Source: Pseudomaricurvus alkylphenolicus (lineage in GTDB: Bacteria > Pseudomonadota > Gammaproteobacteria > Pseudomonadales > Cellvibrionaceae). From it: a DNA stretch of 64,000 nt. Below the pieces are notes generated by a model. That model searched no databases. It worked only from the letters and a program-made list of their open reading frames with translations, and was not told the origin of the DNA. Below are positions 1 through 9,032 of the stretch, one piece after another. The translations under genes were made by a program, and so were the position numbers. How positions within the stretch are numbered: position 1 is the stretch's first letter; each line of letters starts with the position of its first letter. The stretch is taken from positions 124,001-188,000 of the forward strand of contig NZ_JAAQPI010000005.1 in assembly GCF_011683955.1 (NCBI RefSeq), read 5' to 3'.

Positions 1-1684
1 CGGTTTCGTTCCAGTCGTCCAACAGCTCTCCAGCCTGATCGTCCCGGCGTACCGTGGAACCCAGGAAGCGGAAGTGCACGGGTTCGCCGACAACCAGCCC
101 CAGAGGCTGACCGGGCACCGATACTTCCGAACCTTCTTCCATACCAAACGGAGCGACACACAATGCTTCCAGCGGTGGCGCCATGCCGGGAATCGCAGGC
201 ATAGCGCTTTCAATACCGACGTAGTAAGCCGAGGCGATACCGCCACGAATGCGAACCCCCTTGCCGTGAGTTGCGAGACCGTGGCGCACAAACCCATAGT
301 AGGAGGCACCACGGGCAACCGCCAGGTCCAGATCCACGCCGGTCAACAAACGGGCAGCGGGGGTGGCGGATTCACTCAACCATTGATTCAAGGTGTCCAT
401 AACACGGGAGGACAACATGGGTGCCTTGAGCACACCGCCGTTAAAGATCACGGCGCTGGGCTTGATAAAGTCCAGTGCCGCGGGCGCCCCGGGCATAAAG
501 GGATTGACGTCTTCATCGTCCGAGCCTTCACCGTGCTTGCACAAGAACGCGGCCAAGTGGCGGGTAATTCCGGCGTCCTGGGCGTAGGGCAGGCCCACCT
601 GAGTCAGCGCCGAGCGCGTGTGCTGGCGCGGATGTTCGTCCACGGCAACGCGGGGGAAGAAGCCATCCACCAGCGCATTCAACACGTCGTCGCGGGTCAG
701 TTCCGTTCTGATGGAACCGCCGATCAGGCTGGAGCCGCGAGAGGGCACAACAATCGGTACGGCCTCGACGTCACTATCACCCAGTAATGCCTCTTTGGCG
801 TCACGACAGCCATGAGCCAGGGCCTGAATTTGCCAGGGAGCCAATTTGGTACCCTGTTGTTTGAGCTTGGTGCTGAGCCCGTAGGCCAGCGCCAGATCCA
901 TATTGTCGCCACCGAGCAGAATATGGTCGCCCACCGCCACGCGGTTGAGCACCAGTTCGCCCTGTTCTTCGGCAACGCTGATCAGCGACAAGTCGGTGGT
1001 GCCTCCCCCGATATCCACCACCAGAATGGTATCGCCGACATTGACCTGGTCGCGCCAGTTTTCGTTATTGCCAAGCCAGCTATAGACCGCCGCCTGAGGT
1101 TCTTCCAGCAGCGTCAGCTGCGCAATACCGAGCGACTGTGCCGCCTCGGCGGTTAATTCCCGGGCACCGGGATCAAACGAGGCAGGCAGGGTAACCGTCA
1201 CCTGTTGTTTGACCAAGGGATGATCCGGGAACTGATGATCCCAGGCGGATTGCAGGTGACGCAGGTAAACACGGGTGGCTTCCACCGGCGAAATTTTAGC
1301 CACTTCTTCCGGGCTGCCCTGAGGCAAGAAAGCTTCGTGGCTGTTACTGCCGGTATGACAGAGCCAACTCTTGGCGCTGCCGACCAGTCTGATGGGGGTT
1401 TTATTTCCCAATTCCCGGGCAATACCGCCTACCAGGTGTTCGGCGCTGGCGCTCCAGGGCAGTGCCCGGTCGCTGCCACCCAGTTCCGCCTCGTGAGCCT
1501 GATAAACAAAGGAGGGCAGTTGCGAACGGTTTTCCACCTGACCCGGCCGCACCAACTGGGGAATTTCCAGGGTGAGCTGCTGGGGTTCTTCTGTGTTCAG
1601 TTCGGTGTAGGACACCACACAATTGGTGGTGCCTAGGTCAATGCCGACAGAGTAGCGGCATTCAGTATTCTGTACCTCTTCCAT
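1..1684 (-). CDS. Hsp70-family (DnaK-like) protein, 3' end outside window
   Basis: The minus strand is open from an ATG at 1684 to the left edge, so the C-terminus is missing. The N-terminus reads YSVGIDLGTTNCVVSY, the phosphate-1 signature of the Hsp70/actin ATPase fold. DTILVVDIGGGTTDLSLIS is the phosphate-2 loop, and a later VIFNGGVLKAPML segment fits the adenosine motif. It is an ATP-dependent chaperone-like protein of the cytosolic non-DnaK Hsp70 group; its client is unknown. The start is supported by AGGT just upstream and by 10-nt spacing behind the DUF2760 gene, which implies one operon. The family assignment is secure; whether an ordinary substrate-binding domain follows cannot be seen. 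Confidence 0.88.
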   Translation of the reverse strand, partial: MEEVQNTECRYSVGIDLGTTNCVVSYTELNTEEPQQLTLEIPQLVRPGQVENRSQLPSFVYQAHEAELGGSDRALPWSASAEHLVGGIARELGNKTPIRLVGSAKSWLCHTGSNSHEAFLPQGSPEEVAKISPVEATRVYLRHLQSAWDHQFPDHPLVKQQVTVTLPASFDPGARELTAEAAQSLGIAQLTLLEEPQAAVYSWLGNNENWRDQVNVGDTILVVDIGGGTTDLSLISVAEEQGELVLNRVAVGDHILLGGDNMDLALAYGLSTKLKQQGTKLAPWQIQALAHGCRDAKEALLGDSDVEAVPIVVPSRGSSLIGGSIRTELTRDDVLNALVDGFFPRVAVDEHPRQHTRSALTQVGLPYAQDAGITRHLAAFLCKHGEGSDDEDVNPFMPGAPAALDFIKPSAVIFNGGVLKAPMLSSRVMDTLNQWLSESATPAARLLTGVDLDLAVARGASYYGFVRHGLATHGKGVRIRGGIASAYYVGIESAMPAIPGMAPPLEALCVAPFGMEEGSEVSVPGQPLGLVVGEPVHFRFLGSTVRRDDQAGELLDDWNET

Positions 1685-1694
1685 GTGTTACCTC

Positions 1695-2273
1695 TCAGAG
1701 TTCGATCTCTGCCGGTGCCAGTACCCGGGCATTGTGCCCGGGGGCCAGCTTGGGCAGATTTACCTCTTCGGCCTTCCAGCCTTTGTGGACCAGGGTGCCG
1801 GTAAAGGGGGCCTCGCCAACTACATTTCCGGTCAGGCGGTTTTCACTGGCATTGAATCCGGGCTCCAGGGTGACTCGGGATTCTTCCTGTTGGCTGGAGA
1901 CGGGAGAGAGTTCAAAGTAATTATCCAGCACCTTTTTGGCACCGGTATGAACGACACGGGCGGCAGCGCCCACGTCAGCATCGCCAAAGTTGCTCAGATC
2001 TTCCTGGACGAAATCGATAAAACGGCTTTCCTGTTGCAGCAGGGACAGCAGCTGCAGGGCGGAGGTGGGATTGGTGTCCAGCAACTCAACCGGTTTGTCG
2101 GCGGTTTTGGGCTGAGGGGCAGGGGCTTGCGGAGTGGGTTCCGTAGCTTCGGGCTCTGTACTGTCGGACTGCCCGCGCAATATGGCGGAGACCAGGAGTA
2201 CGCCGGCGAATACGGCCAGAATCAGATGCAGGGCGTCCAGGCTCTGCGGGAAGCTGGTGAGATCAACTTGCAT
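1695..2273 (-). CDS. DUF2760 membrane-anchored protein
   Basis: 192 aa. A hydrophobic stretch at about residues 15-33 (LHLILAVFAGVLLVSAIL) is followed by a Pro/Thr/Glu-rich linker to about residue 65. A compact conserved domain follows, with ALQLLSLLQQESRFIDFVQED and a GxVVGEAPFTGTLVHKGW stretch. This matches my memory of DUF2760, a family commonly encoded directly before an Hsp70-like gene, as here. The biochemical role is unknown. The layout (one membrane helix, a linker, a soluble domain) suggests it tethers or regulates the downstream Hsp70 at the inner membrane. It is the first gene of a two-gene minus-strand operon. Confidence 0.8.
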   Translation of the reverse strand: MQVDLTSFPQSLDALHLILAVFAGVLLVSAILRGQSDSTEPEATEPTPQAPAPQPKTADKPVELLDTNPTSALQLLSLLQQESRFIDFVQEDLSNFGDADVGAAARVVHTGAKKVLDNYFELSPVSSQQEESRVTLEPGFNASENRLTGNVVGEAPFTGTLVHKGWKAEEVNLPKLAPGHNARVLAPAEIEL

Positions 2274-2731
2274 GGGATACCTCGAAAAGGGCTGGATGGT
2301 GCGAGCCGGGTCGGTGCGTTTGTGCTTGCTCCGGCAAAAACGCCTGGCCCGGTAAAATTTGCCGCGATTCTAGCACGGTGAAAAGGCTAATTCCTTATTA
2401 TGATAGTGCTGCTGTCGCAAATCCCGAAGTCGTCTGGCCGGACAAGGGGGTGGCCCCGTTTTTTTGATCTGAGTCAAAGCAATATGAACTAGCGGTCACT
2501 GAGTCCTATATAGGGGTCGCAAAAATCGCAAAAAACGGTCATATTTCGCGAAATTCTCAGAAGTCGCAAAAAACGCAAGAGACTCCTCGCGCACTATAAA
2601 ACCGAAGCGATAAAACAGGTGGATACACCCGGGTAACCGGGGATTGTGGGTGTTACAACAATTTCACTGGCCAGGGCCACGCCGGGAGCTATAGTTTTCT
2701 GGGGGGCATCTATTGCAGAGGTTTAGGGATT
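2274..2731. other. 458-bp divergent intergenic region with TCGCAAAAA repeats
   Basis: This region separates the DUF2760/Hsp70 operon (left) from the chemoreceptor gene (right), so it should hold both promoters. No convincing -35/-10 pair was identified. It contains repeated TCGCAAAAA words at about 2517, 2526 and 2564 in an A-rich stretch. No coding potential was seen. Confidence 0.5.
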
Positions 2732-4315
2732 ATGAGGAACAACGGACCAGTTACTCAGCAGGAAAGATCATACGATAGCCATCAGCGCATCGTCAGTACG
2801 ACCACCACTGCAGGTATTATTACCGGCGTCAATGATCACTTTATCGACATCAGCGGCTACAGCGAGGAAGAGTTGCTGGGCCAGCCCCACAACCTCGTAC
2901 GTCATCCGGATATGCCCAGCGCGGCCTTTGAAGGCCTTTGGAACACCGTCAAGGCGGACCGGCCCTGGATGGGATTGGTCAAAAATCGCTGCAAAAACGG
3001 CGATCACTATTGGGTTAATGCTTTTGTAACGCCCATGGTGTCGAATGGGCAGACGATTGGCTATCAGTCAGTACGCTGTAAACCGAAGCCCACGGTGGTG
3101 CAGAGAGCCACAAATTGCTATCACGACCTGCTGAAAGGGGCTACCTATCAACCATTGTTGCAGCGATGCATGGGCGGCTTGACCAGACAGCTCCTGTTGT
3201 TGGGTGTTTTGGCGTTGGGCCTTGGGATCGGTATAGGTCTCGCCGTTGCCAATGAGGCAATGGATATCACCGCAGTCAGTGCTGTCCTGGCGCTGGCAGT
3301 TATTCTTGGTGCAGGCCGGGTTATTGCCCGACCCTGGATCAGTGCTGCGGCGTCGGCAAAGAAGATCTTTGAGGACCCGGTGGCCCAGCACATTTATACC
3401 GGTCGCAGTGACGAACTGGGTCAGCTGCAACTGGCGATAGAGTTTCTTAAGGCGCAACAGCAGACCATCATTCATAGATCCTCCGAGGCGGTAGATGAAC
3501 TCGGTCAGGTGGCTGCCGAAGCCGGCGAGGTGACTCAGGCTACCCAGGGTAATATGCACGCTCTCAACGGAGAGGTGGACCTGGTGGTATCCGCCATGAC
3601 GGAAATGACCGCCACCGTGCAGGAGGTGGCCCGCAACGCCACCGAGGCGGCCAGCGCCAATCAGGAAGCCTTTACCAACGTGGAGCAGGGACGTGAGGTT
3701 GTGCGTCACACAAAAGACATCATTGGCAGTCTTGCCGAACGAATAGAAGCGGCCTCCTCGGTCATTCAGCGACTGGCTCAGGATACGGAAACCATAGGTG
3801 CAGTTGTGGACGTCATTAACAGCGTTGCTGAACAGACCAATCTGTTGGCTTTGAACGCTGCCATCGAGGCGGCCCGCGCCGGTGAGCAGGGGCGAGGATT
3901 TGCCGTGGTGGCGGACGAAGTTCGCTCACTGGCGGGTAAGACCCAGGCTTCCACCGGCGAAATCACTCAGATGATTAACACATTACAGGAGGCGGCACGT
4001 TCGGCGGTGTCGGCCATGGAAGAGAGCAGCGCGGCGGTGGAACAGAGTGTGAGCCATTCGGAACAGGCCGAAGCGAGCCTCGATGTCATTACCCGCAACG
4101 TCAATACCATCACGGATATGAGTGCCCAGATTGCCACAGCCGCGGAGCAACAGAGCGCGGTGTCAGAAGAGATCAACCGTAACATCGTCAATATCAACGA
4201 TAGTGCCAGTAACACTTTGGATGGCTGCCAGCGGGTGAACAAAAGCAATGGTGAGCTGATAGAGAGTATTGAGAAACTCAACAATATGATCAATCAATTT
4301 GGCGGCAGTCGTTAA
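2732..4315 (+). CDS. PAS-containing methyl-accepting chemotaxis protein (Aer-like)
   Basis: 527 aa. Residues ~15-120 form a PAS domain resembling the aerotaxis receptor Aer ([20 protein letters not shown], then [19 protein letters not shown]). Two hydrophobic segments at ~150-200 make a membrane hairpin, followed by a HAMP-like stretch and a long cytoplasmic signalling coiled coil. The CheA/CheW-contacting tip is clear ([20 protein letters not shown], then [13 protein letters not shown]). There is no periplasmic ligand domain, so sensing is probably intracellular, redox or energy state as in Aer. FAD binding cannot be confirmed by eye. A c-di-GMP protein follows 18 nt later, suggesting co-transcription. 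Confidence 0.9.
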   Translation: MRNNGPVTQQERSYDSHQRIVSTTTTAGIITGVNDHFIDISGYSEEELLGQPHNLVRHPDMPSAAFEGLWNTVKADRPWMGLVKNRCKNGDHYWVNAFVTPMVSNGQTIGYQSVRCKPKPTVVQRATNCYHDLLKGATYQPLLQRCMGGLTRQLLLLGVLALGLGIGIGLAVANEAMDITAVSAVLALAVILGAGRVIARPWISAAASAKKIFEDPVAQHIYTGRSDELGQLQLAIEFLKAQQQTIIHRSSEAVDELGQVAAEAGEVTQATQGNMHALNGEVDLVVSAMTEMTATVQEVARNATEAASANQEAFTNVEQGREVVRHTKDIIGSLAERIEAASSVIQRLAQDTETIGAVVDVINSVAEQTNLLALNAAIEAARAGEQGRGFAVVADEVRSLAGKTQASTGEITQMINTLQEAARSAVSAMEESSAAVEQSVSHSEQAEASLDVITRNVNTITDMSAQIATAAEQQSAVSEEINRNIVNINDSASNTLDGCQRVNKSNGELIESIEKLNNMINQFGGSR

Positions 4316-4333
4316 CAAAGGAAGGGATTACGG

Positions 4334-6538
4334 ATGATGTGTGCAACCATGGAAATCGAGCCGCAGCAACTTATTCATGAGCTGAGTGCCTACAGCGGTG
4401 AGGAATACTTTGCGAAATTGGTAGAAAAATTATCCCGACAATTGGGATTGGACTATGTGATCGTGGGGCAATTCCTCCAGAGTACGACTCGAGTGCGTAC
4501 GCTGGCGGTGTGGAACGAAGCGGGGCGTCAGGAAAATTTTGAATACGAACTCGCCGGTACCCCCTGCCGCGATCTGAGCCAAAGAGGGATCTGCTGTTTT
4601 GCCGAGGGAATCACCAAGCTTTACCCCGCCGACAAGATGTTGGTCGATCTCGATATGGAATCCTATATCGGTGTGGTGTTGCGGGGTAAATCGGGCGAAC
4701 CCCTGGGGTTATTGGTGGCATTGGGGCACAAACCCATTGAGCATCAGGAATGGTTGGTATCCGCATTTGAACTGTTCGCACTAAGGGCCTCGGCTGAACT
4801 GGAACGGTTCAATTACGAGACCCGTCTAACCGCCAAGATTTCCGAGCTCGAAGATAAAAACGAGCGCTTGAGAGTCGCACATCAGGTTTACGACTTTACG
4901 ACAGACGGCATTATTGTCACCGATGCCGATAATCGTATCGTCTACGTGAATCGTTCATTGGAACGTATCAGCGGTTACAGTGAACAGGAATTGCTGGGAG
5001 GTGACCCCAGCATACTTAACTCCGGTTTACAGAGCCGAGAGTTTTACCGCAGTCTGTGGCAAGACCTGCAGACCAAAGGCTGGTGGAAAGGTGAATTCTG
5101 GAATCGCCACAAAAATGGCAAGACTTATCCGGTACTGACCTCGATCTCAACAGTTCCCGGTAAAGACGGACAAACCGCCAGTCATGTGGCCATTCATCGT
5201 GACATCAGCGATCAAAAAGAAGCCCAGCAACTGATTTCCTATCAAGCCGCCCACGATCAACTGACTGGGCTCTTCAACCGCTACGAATTCAACGCGCGGC
5301 TGGAGCATCAGCTTGCGGCGCTTCGCGATCAGGATACCGTTGCCGCACTGTTGCTGATGGATATCGATCACTTTAAATCCATCAATGACAGTATGGGCCA
5401 TCACGTGGGTGATGAATTGGTGAAGCAGGTGGCTGATCGGGTCAGTTATCGATTGCGCAACGACGACCTGTTTGCGCGTTTAGGGGGGGATGAGTTTGCG
5501 ATTTTTGCCACCTTTGACTCTGTCAATAATATCGAAACCCTGGCCAATAAGATCCTGTCATTGTTTGAAGAACCTTTTATTCTCAAGAGCGGCAGTCACC
5601 TCAAGGCCTCCACTTCTATCGGTATCAGCCTGTTCCGCACCGATGCCCTGGAAGCCAAGAACCTGATCAGCTGTGCCGATCAGGCTCTCTATCGGGCCAA
5701 AGGTGATGGTCGCGATACCTTTGCATTCTTCTCGGAGGAGCTGCGGGTGCAAGCATTGCGGCATCTGCAGGTCCGGCAGCGATTGGAGCGGGCCCTGGAT
5801 GCTGATGCCATCGAGCCCTGGTTCCAACCTATTGTGCATATTGAAAGTGGCCGGGTCAGCCACTTTGAAGCGCTTGCACGCTGGCGGGACGAGGAGTTGG
5901 GTACCGTCTATCCCGACGAATTTATTGCCGTGGCGGAGCAAAGTGGGCTCATACAACGACTGGGCCAGCAGTTGTCGATCAAGGCCATGCGATATATCCA
6001 TCAGCTTAATCAGCAGCTGGAGCAGCCAGTGGGGGTAGCCATCAATCGCTCACCCCAAGAGTTTATGAACGCCGGTAAAACTCCGGATCCTGTGGCCAGT
6101 CAGGCGCAGGAAATCGGGCTGTCACCCGAATTGGTCTGTATCGAACTGACTGAAAGCCTGATGGTGAAAAATCCGACCTTGGCCGGCGAATACCTGCGTA
6201 AACTCAAACAGCAGGGGATTACTCTGTCGATGGATGATTTTGGTACCGGTTTTTCGTCTCTGGCCTACCTGAAGATGTTTCCCTTCGATATTCTCAAGAT
6301 CGACAAAAGTTTTGTTATGGAGATCGATCAGAATCCGGGGGATTTCAATCTGGTCAAGACTATTATTGAAATGGCGAACAACTTTGGCATGAAAACCGTT
6401 GCTGAGGGCGTGGAGACGCCCAGGCATCTGGAACTCTTACGCGAATTGGGTTGTAGCTATGCGCAGGGTTACCACTACAGTCCGGCGTTGGAATTCAGGG
6501 ATTTGCCTTCCTATCTGAGCACTTTTCTCAATCACTAA
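4334..6538 (+). CDS. GAF-PAS-GGDEF-EAL c-di-GMP protein
   Basis: 734 aa, no membrane segment. Order: GAF-like domain (~10-150), PAS (~180-290, ITDADNRIVYVNRSLERISG), GGDEF (~305-460) and EAL (~480-730). The GGDEF motif is intact (RLGGDEF), preceded five residues upstream by RNDD, matching the RxxD product-inhibition I-site. The EAL half keeps FEALARW, ELTES, DDFGTGFSSL, KIDKSFV and AEGVET, the residues expected for an active phosphodiesterase. Both activities therefore look possible. It is probably in an operon with the upstream chemoreceptor, linking redox sensing to c-di-GMP turnover. The start is placed after GAAGGG at ~4320. Confidence 0.93.
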   Translation: MMCATMEIEPQQLIHELSAYSGEEYFAKLVEKLSRQLGLDYVIVGQFLQSTTRVRTLAVWNEAGRQENFEYELAGTPCRDLSQRGICCFAEGITKLYPADKMLVDLDMESYIGVVLRGKSGEPLGLLVALGHKPIEHQEWLVSAFELFALRASAELERFNYETRLTAKISELEDKNERLRVAHQVYDFTTDGIIVTDADNRIVYVNRSLERISGYSEQELLGGDPSILNSGLQSREFYRSLWQDLQTKGWWKGEFWNRHKNGKTYPVLTSISTVPGKDGQTASHVAIHRDISDQKEAQQLISYQAAHDQLTGLFNRYEFNARLEHQLAALRDQDTVAALLLMDIDHFKSINDSMGHHVGDELVKQVADRVSYRLRNDDLFARLGGDEFAIFATFDSVNNIETLANKILSLFEEPFILKSGSHLKASTSIGISLFRTDALEAKNLISCADQALYRAKGDGRDTFAFFSEELRVQALRHLQVRQRLERALDADAIEPWFQPIVHIESGRVSHFEALARWRDEELGTVYPDEFIAVAEQSGLIQRLGQQLSIKAMRYIHQLNQQLEQPVGVAINRSPQEFMNAGKTPDPVASQAQEIGLSPELVCIELTESLMVKNPTLAGEYLRKLKQQGITLSMDDFGTGFSSLAYLKMFPFDILKIDKSFVMEIDQNPGDFNLVKTIIEMANNFGMKTVAEGVETPRHLELLRELGCSYAQGYHYSPALEFRDLPSYLSTFLNH

Positions 6539-6803
6539 TATGCACCAAAAGAGATCGGGCTGCACTGTCCTGGGCTCCTTTTGGCGCAATATAGTTGACT
6601 AGACATCAATAAAAGACTGCAAGATCATCGCTATAACGCACATAGTTGGTGCTTTATCGTCTTGAATAGCCTGATTTTTGATCTTCCTGTCTCTATTTTG
6701 TGCTTGGCATTGTTTTTGCTAAAGCAGCGTATCTGTACCCATTTTGAGGTAGCCGCTAGACGGCGCCCACAGGATTTAAACGCTACTTCGAGCAGGACGT
6801 TTT

Positions 6804-9017
6804 ATGTTATTTGGCCGCAAAAATCGCAAACCCATTGTGATTCCGGAAAAGAAAGTCGCGGAGTGGAAATACACCACCTGTAACTATTGCTCCACCGGTT
6901 GTTCCATTGAGATTGGTCTCAGCGAAGAAGGCAAAGTGGTCACCAGCCGCGGCCACGCCGGAGCGGACGTTAACCGGGGTAAGTTGTGTATCAAGGGTCT
7001 GCTGGAACACGAGCTGTTTGAATCGCCGGGACGTGGTACCCGCCCATTGATACGAGATAAATTTCACGAAGCCTTTCAGCCCACCAGCTGGGACGCCGCC
7101 ATGGACCGCACTGCCGACAAGATCAAAGAGATCCAAAGCAAATATGGCCGCGACTCGTTTGCCATTGTATCTACCGGCCAGCTGCTGACAGAAGAATTCT
7201 ACACACTGGGCAAACTGGTGCGTGGCTGCATTGGCACCAATAATTATGATGGCAACACTACCCTGTGCATGGCATCCGCCGTGTCCGGCTACAAGCGCTC
7301 CTTCGGTTCTGACGGTGCACCGGGCTGTTACGAAGATTTTGAACATACTGAATGCCTGATGGCGTTTGGATCCAACCTGCCGGAGCAACACCCGATCATC
7401 TACTGGCGTTTAAAAGAGGCTAAGGAAAAGCGTAACTTCCCGCTGATCGTTGTAGACCCTAGAGTTACCATGCTGGCCCAGTTTGCCGATGTGCACCTGC
7501 CCATTACACCGGGCACGGACTGCGTCCTGATCAACTCCATGTTACATGTGATCTTTAAAGAAGGTCTGGAAGATCGTGCTTACCTGGAAGCACACACCAA
7601 CAACCTGGCGGAATTGGAGGCGCTGGTGACCCAGGACAAGTGGGCGCCGGAAAATGCCCAGAAAGAATGTGGCATCGATGAGGACCGCATCCGCATGGTG
7701 GCGCGCCTATACGCCAAGGCCGGTTCCGCCATGTCTATCTGGACCATGGGCATTAACCAGAGTACTCACGGCTCCGATGGCGTGGCTAACATTAACAACC
7801 TTAATCTGGTCACCGGCAACATGGGTAAGCCTGGCGGCACCAGTCTGTCCATTACCGGGCAGTGCAATGCCATGGGTACCAGGGAGTGGTCTTCCTGCTC
7901 GGGTCTGCCGGGTTATCGCATGCTGGAAAAGCCGGAACACCGTGATGAGATCGCAAATTACTGGGGCGTTGATCCGGAATTCTTCCCTAAGCAGCGCGGT
8001 CTCACAGAAACCGACATCTTCCCCGCCATTGAAACCGGCGAAATCAAGGGACTTTGGTTGGTGGCCACCAACCCTATGACCTCCATGCCGAACACGCCGC
8101 GTATTCGCAAGGCGATGGAGAAACTGGAGTTTCTGGTGGTGCAGGATTGCTACGAAGACGTGGAGACAAACCAGTACTCACACGTGTACTTTCCGGCAGC
8201 GGTTTGGGCTGAGAAGGAAGGCTGCCACACCAATACTGAACGTCGCGTCAATCTGGTGCGCAACGCGCTGCCTGCCTACGCTGAATCCAAGCCGGACTTC
8301 TGGATCTTTAACCAGATGGCCAAGCGCTTCGACCACGGCAAGGTGATCAAATTTCCAGAGACACCGGAAGGTGCATTCGAAGAAATGAAGGAGCTCTCCG
8401 TGGGTACCAGCCGCACGTTGGACATCTCCGGTATGAGCTATGAAAAAATCGAACAGGCCCGCGGTATTCAATGGCCTTACCGTGCCAGTGAAGACGGGCG
8501 CAAAGGTCAAGAAGGTTTAAGGGGAGACCCGCGACTCTATACCGATGGCGTCTTTCAGACACCCAATGGCAAGGCCAACCTGATCTGCGTGGACTTCGTC
8601 AACAATAACGAACAGCCCTGCGACGAGTATCCGTTCTGGCTCAACAGCGGCCGGGTGGTGGAACATTTTCACACCCGTACCCGTACCGGCAAGATCGGTA
8701 ACTGTAACAAGTTCAGCCCCACGCCCTATATGGAAATGAACCCGGATGCGGCCGAAGAGCTGGGCATCAAGCATTCCGAGTACGTCCGTTTGACCTCCCG
8801 CCGCGGTGATGCTGTGGTTATGGTACAACTGACCCATCGCGTTGCCCGCAATGCGGTATTTATTCCGTTCCACTTCCACGACTGTGTTAACCGACTCACC
8901 TTGGGGCTTCTGGATCCATACTCGCGCCAGCCGGCCTTTAAACAATGCTCGGCACGTATCGAGAAAATAGACCAGAAGGAAGCTGCACGCCTGAACGCTG
9001 ATCGTCGCGCGTTCTGA
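6804..9017 (+). CDS. Molybdopterin oxidoreductase, catalytic subunit (Nap/Nas/FdhF-like)
   Basis: 737 aa. Cys26, Cys29, Cys33 and Cys62 form the N-terminal [4Fe-4S] motif (CNYCSTGC and GKLC). Cys155, in NTTLCMASAV, sits where Nap-type enzymes ligate molybdenum. The C-terminal molydopterin-binding domain is recognisable (GRVVEHFHTRTRTG, then NPDAAEELGI). There is no twin-arginine signal, so the protein should stay in the cytoplasm. The next gene starts 15 nt after the stop and encodes a fused FeS/membrane-anchor partner, so the complex is probably a membrane-bound quinone-linked reductase or dehydrogenase. The substrate (nitrate, formate, S- or N-oxide) cannot be told from sequence by eye. Confidence 0.85.
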   Translation: MLFGRKNRKPIVIPEKKVAEWKYTTCNYCSTGCSIEIGLSEEGKVVTSRGHAGADVNRGKLCIKGLLEHELFESPGRGTRPLIRDKFHEAFQPTSWDAAMDRTADKIKEIQSKYGRDSFAIVSTGQLLTEEFYTLGKLVRGCIGTNNYDGNTTLCMASAVSGYKRSFGSDGAPGCYEDFEHTECLMAFGSNLPEQHPIIYWRLKEAKEKRNFPLIVVDPRVTMLAQFADVHLPITPGTDCVLINSMLHVIFKEGLEDRAYLEAHTNNLAELEALVTQDKWAPENAQKECGIDEDRIRMVARLYAKAGSAMSIWTMGINQSTHGSDGVANINNLNLVTGNMGKPGGTSLSITGQCNAMGTREWSSCSGLPGYRMLEKPEHRDEIANYWGVDPEFFPKQRGLTETDIFPAIETGEIKGLWLVATNPMTSMPNTPRIRKAMEKLEFLVVQDCYEDVETNQYSHVYFPAAVWAEKEGCHTNTERRVNLVRNALPAYAESKPDFWIFNQMAKRFDHGKVIKFPETPEGAFEEMKELSVGTSRTLDISGMSYEKIEQARGIQWPYRASEDGRKGQEGLRGDPRLYTDGVFQTPNGKANLICVDFVNNNEQPCDEYPFWLNSGRVVEHFHTRTRTGKIGNCNKFSPTPYMEMNPDAAEELGIKHSEYVRLTSRRGDAVVMVQLTHRVARNAVFIPFHFHDCVNRLTLGLLDPYSRQPAFKQCSARIEKIDQKEAARLNADRRAF

Positions 9018-9032
9018 TTGGGGGATAAAAAG

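Noticed and set aside
74-787. Long plus-strand frame at the left edge
   Set aside because: It is antisense to the clearly recognisable Hsp70-family gene on the minus strand.
6597-6613. TTGACTAGACATCAA, resembling an FNR/Anr box upstream of the molybdoenzyme
   Set aside because: The half-sites are one base too far apart for the TTGAT-N4-ATCAA consensus and one base is changed.
6662-6883. 73-codon frame before the molybdoenzyme gene
   Set aside because: It overlaps the real gene out of frame, lacks a ribosome site and shows no family signal.
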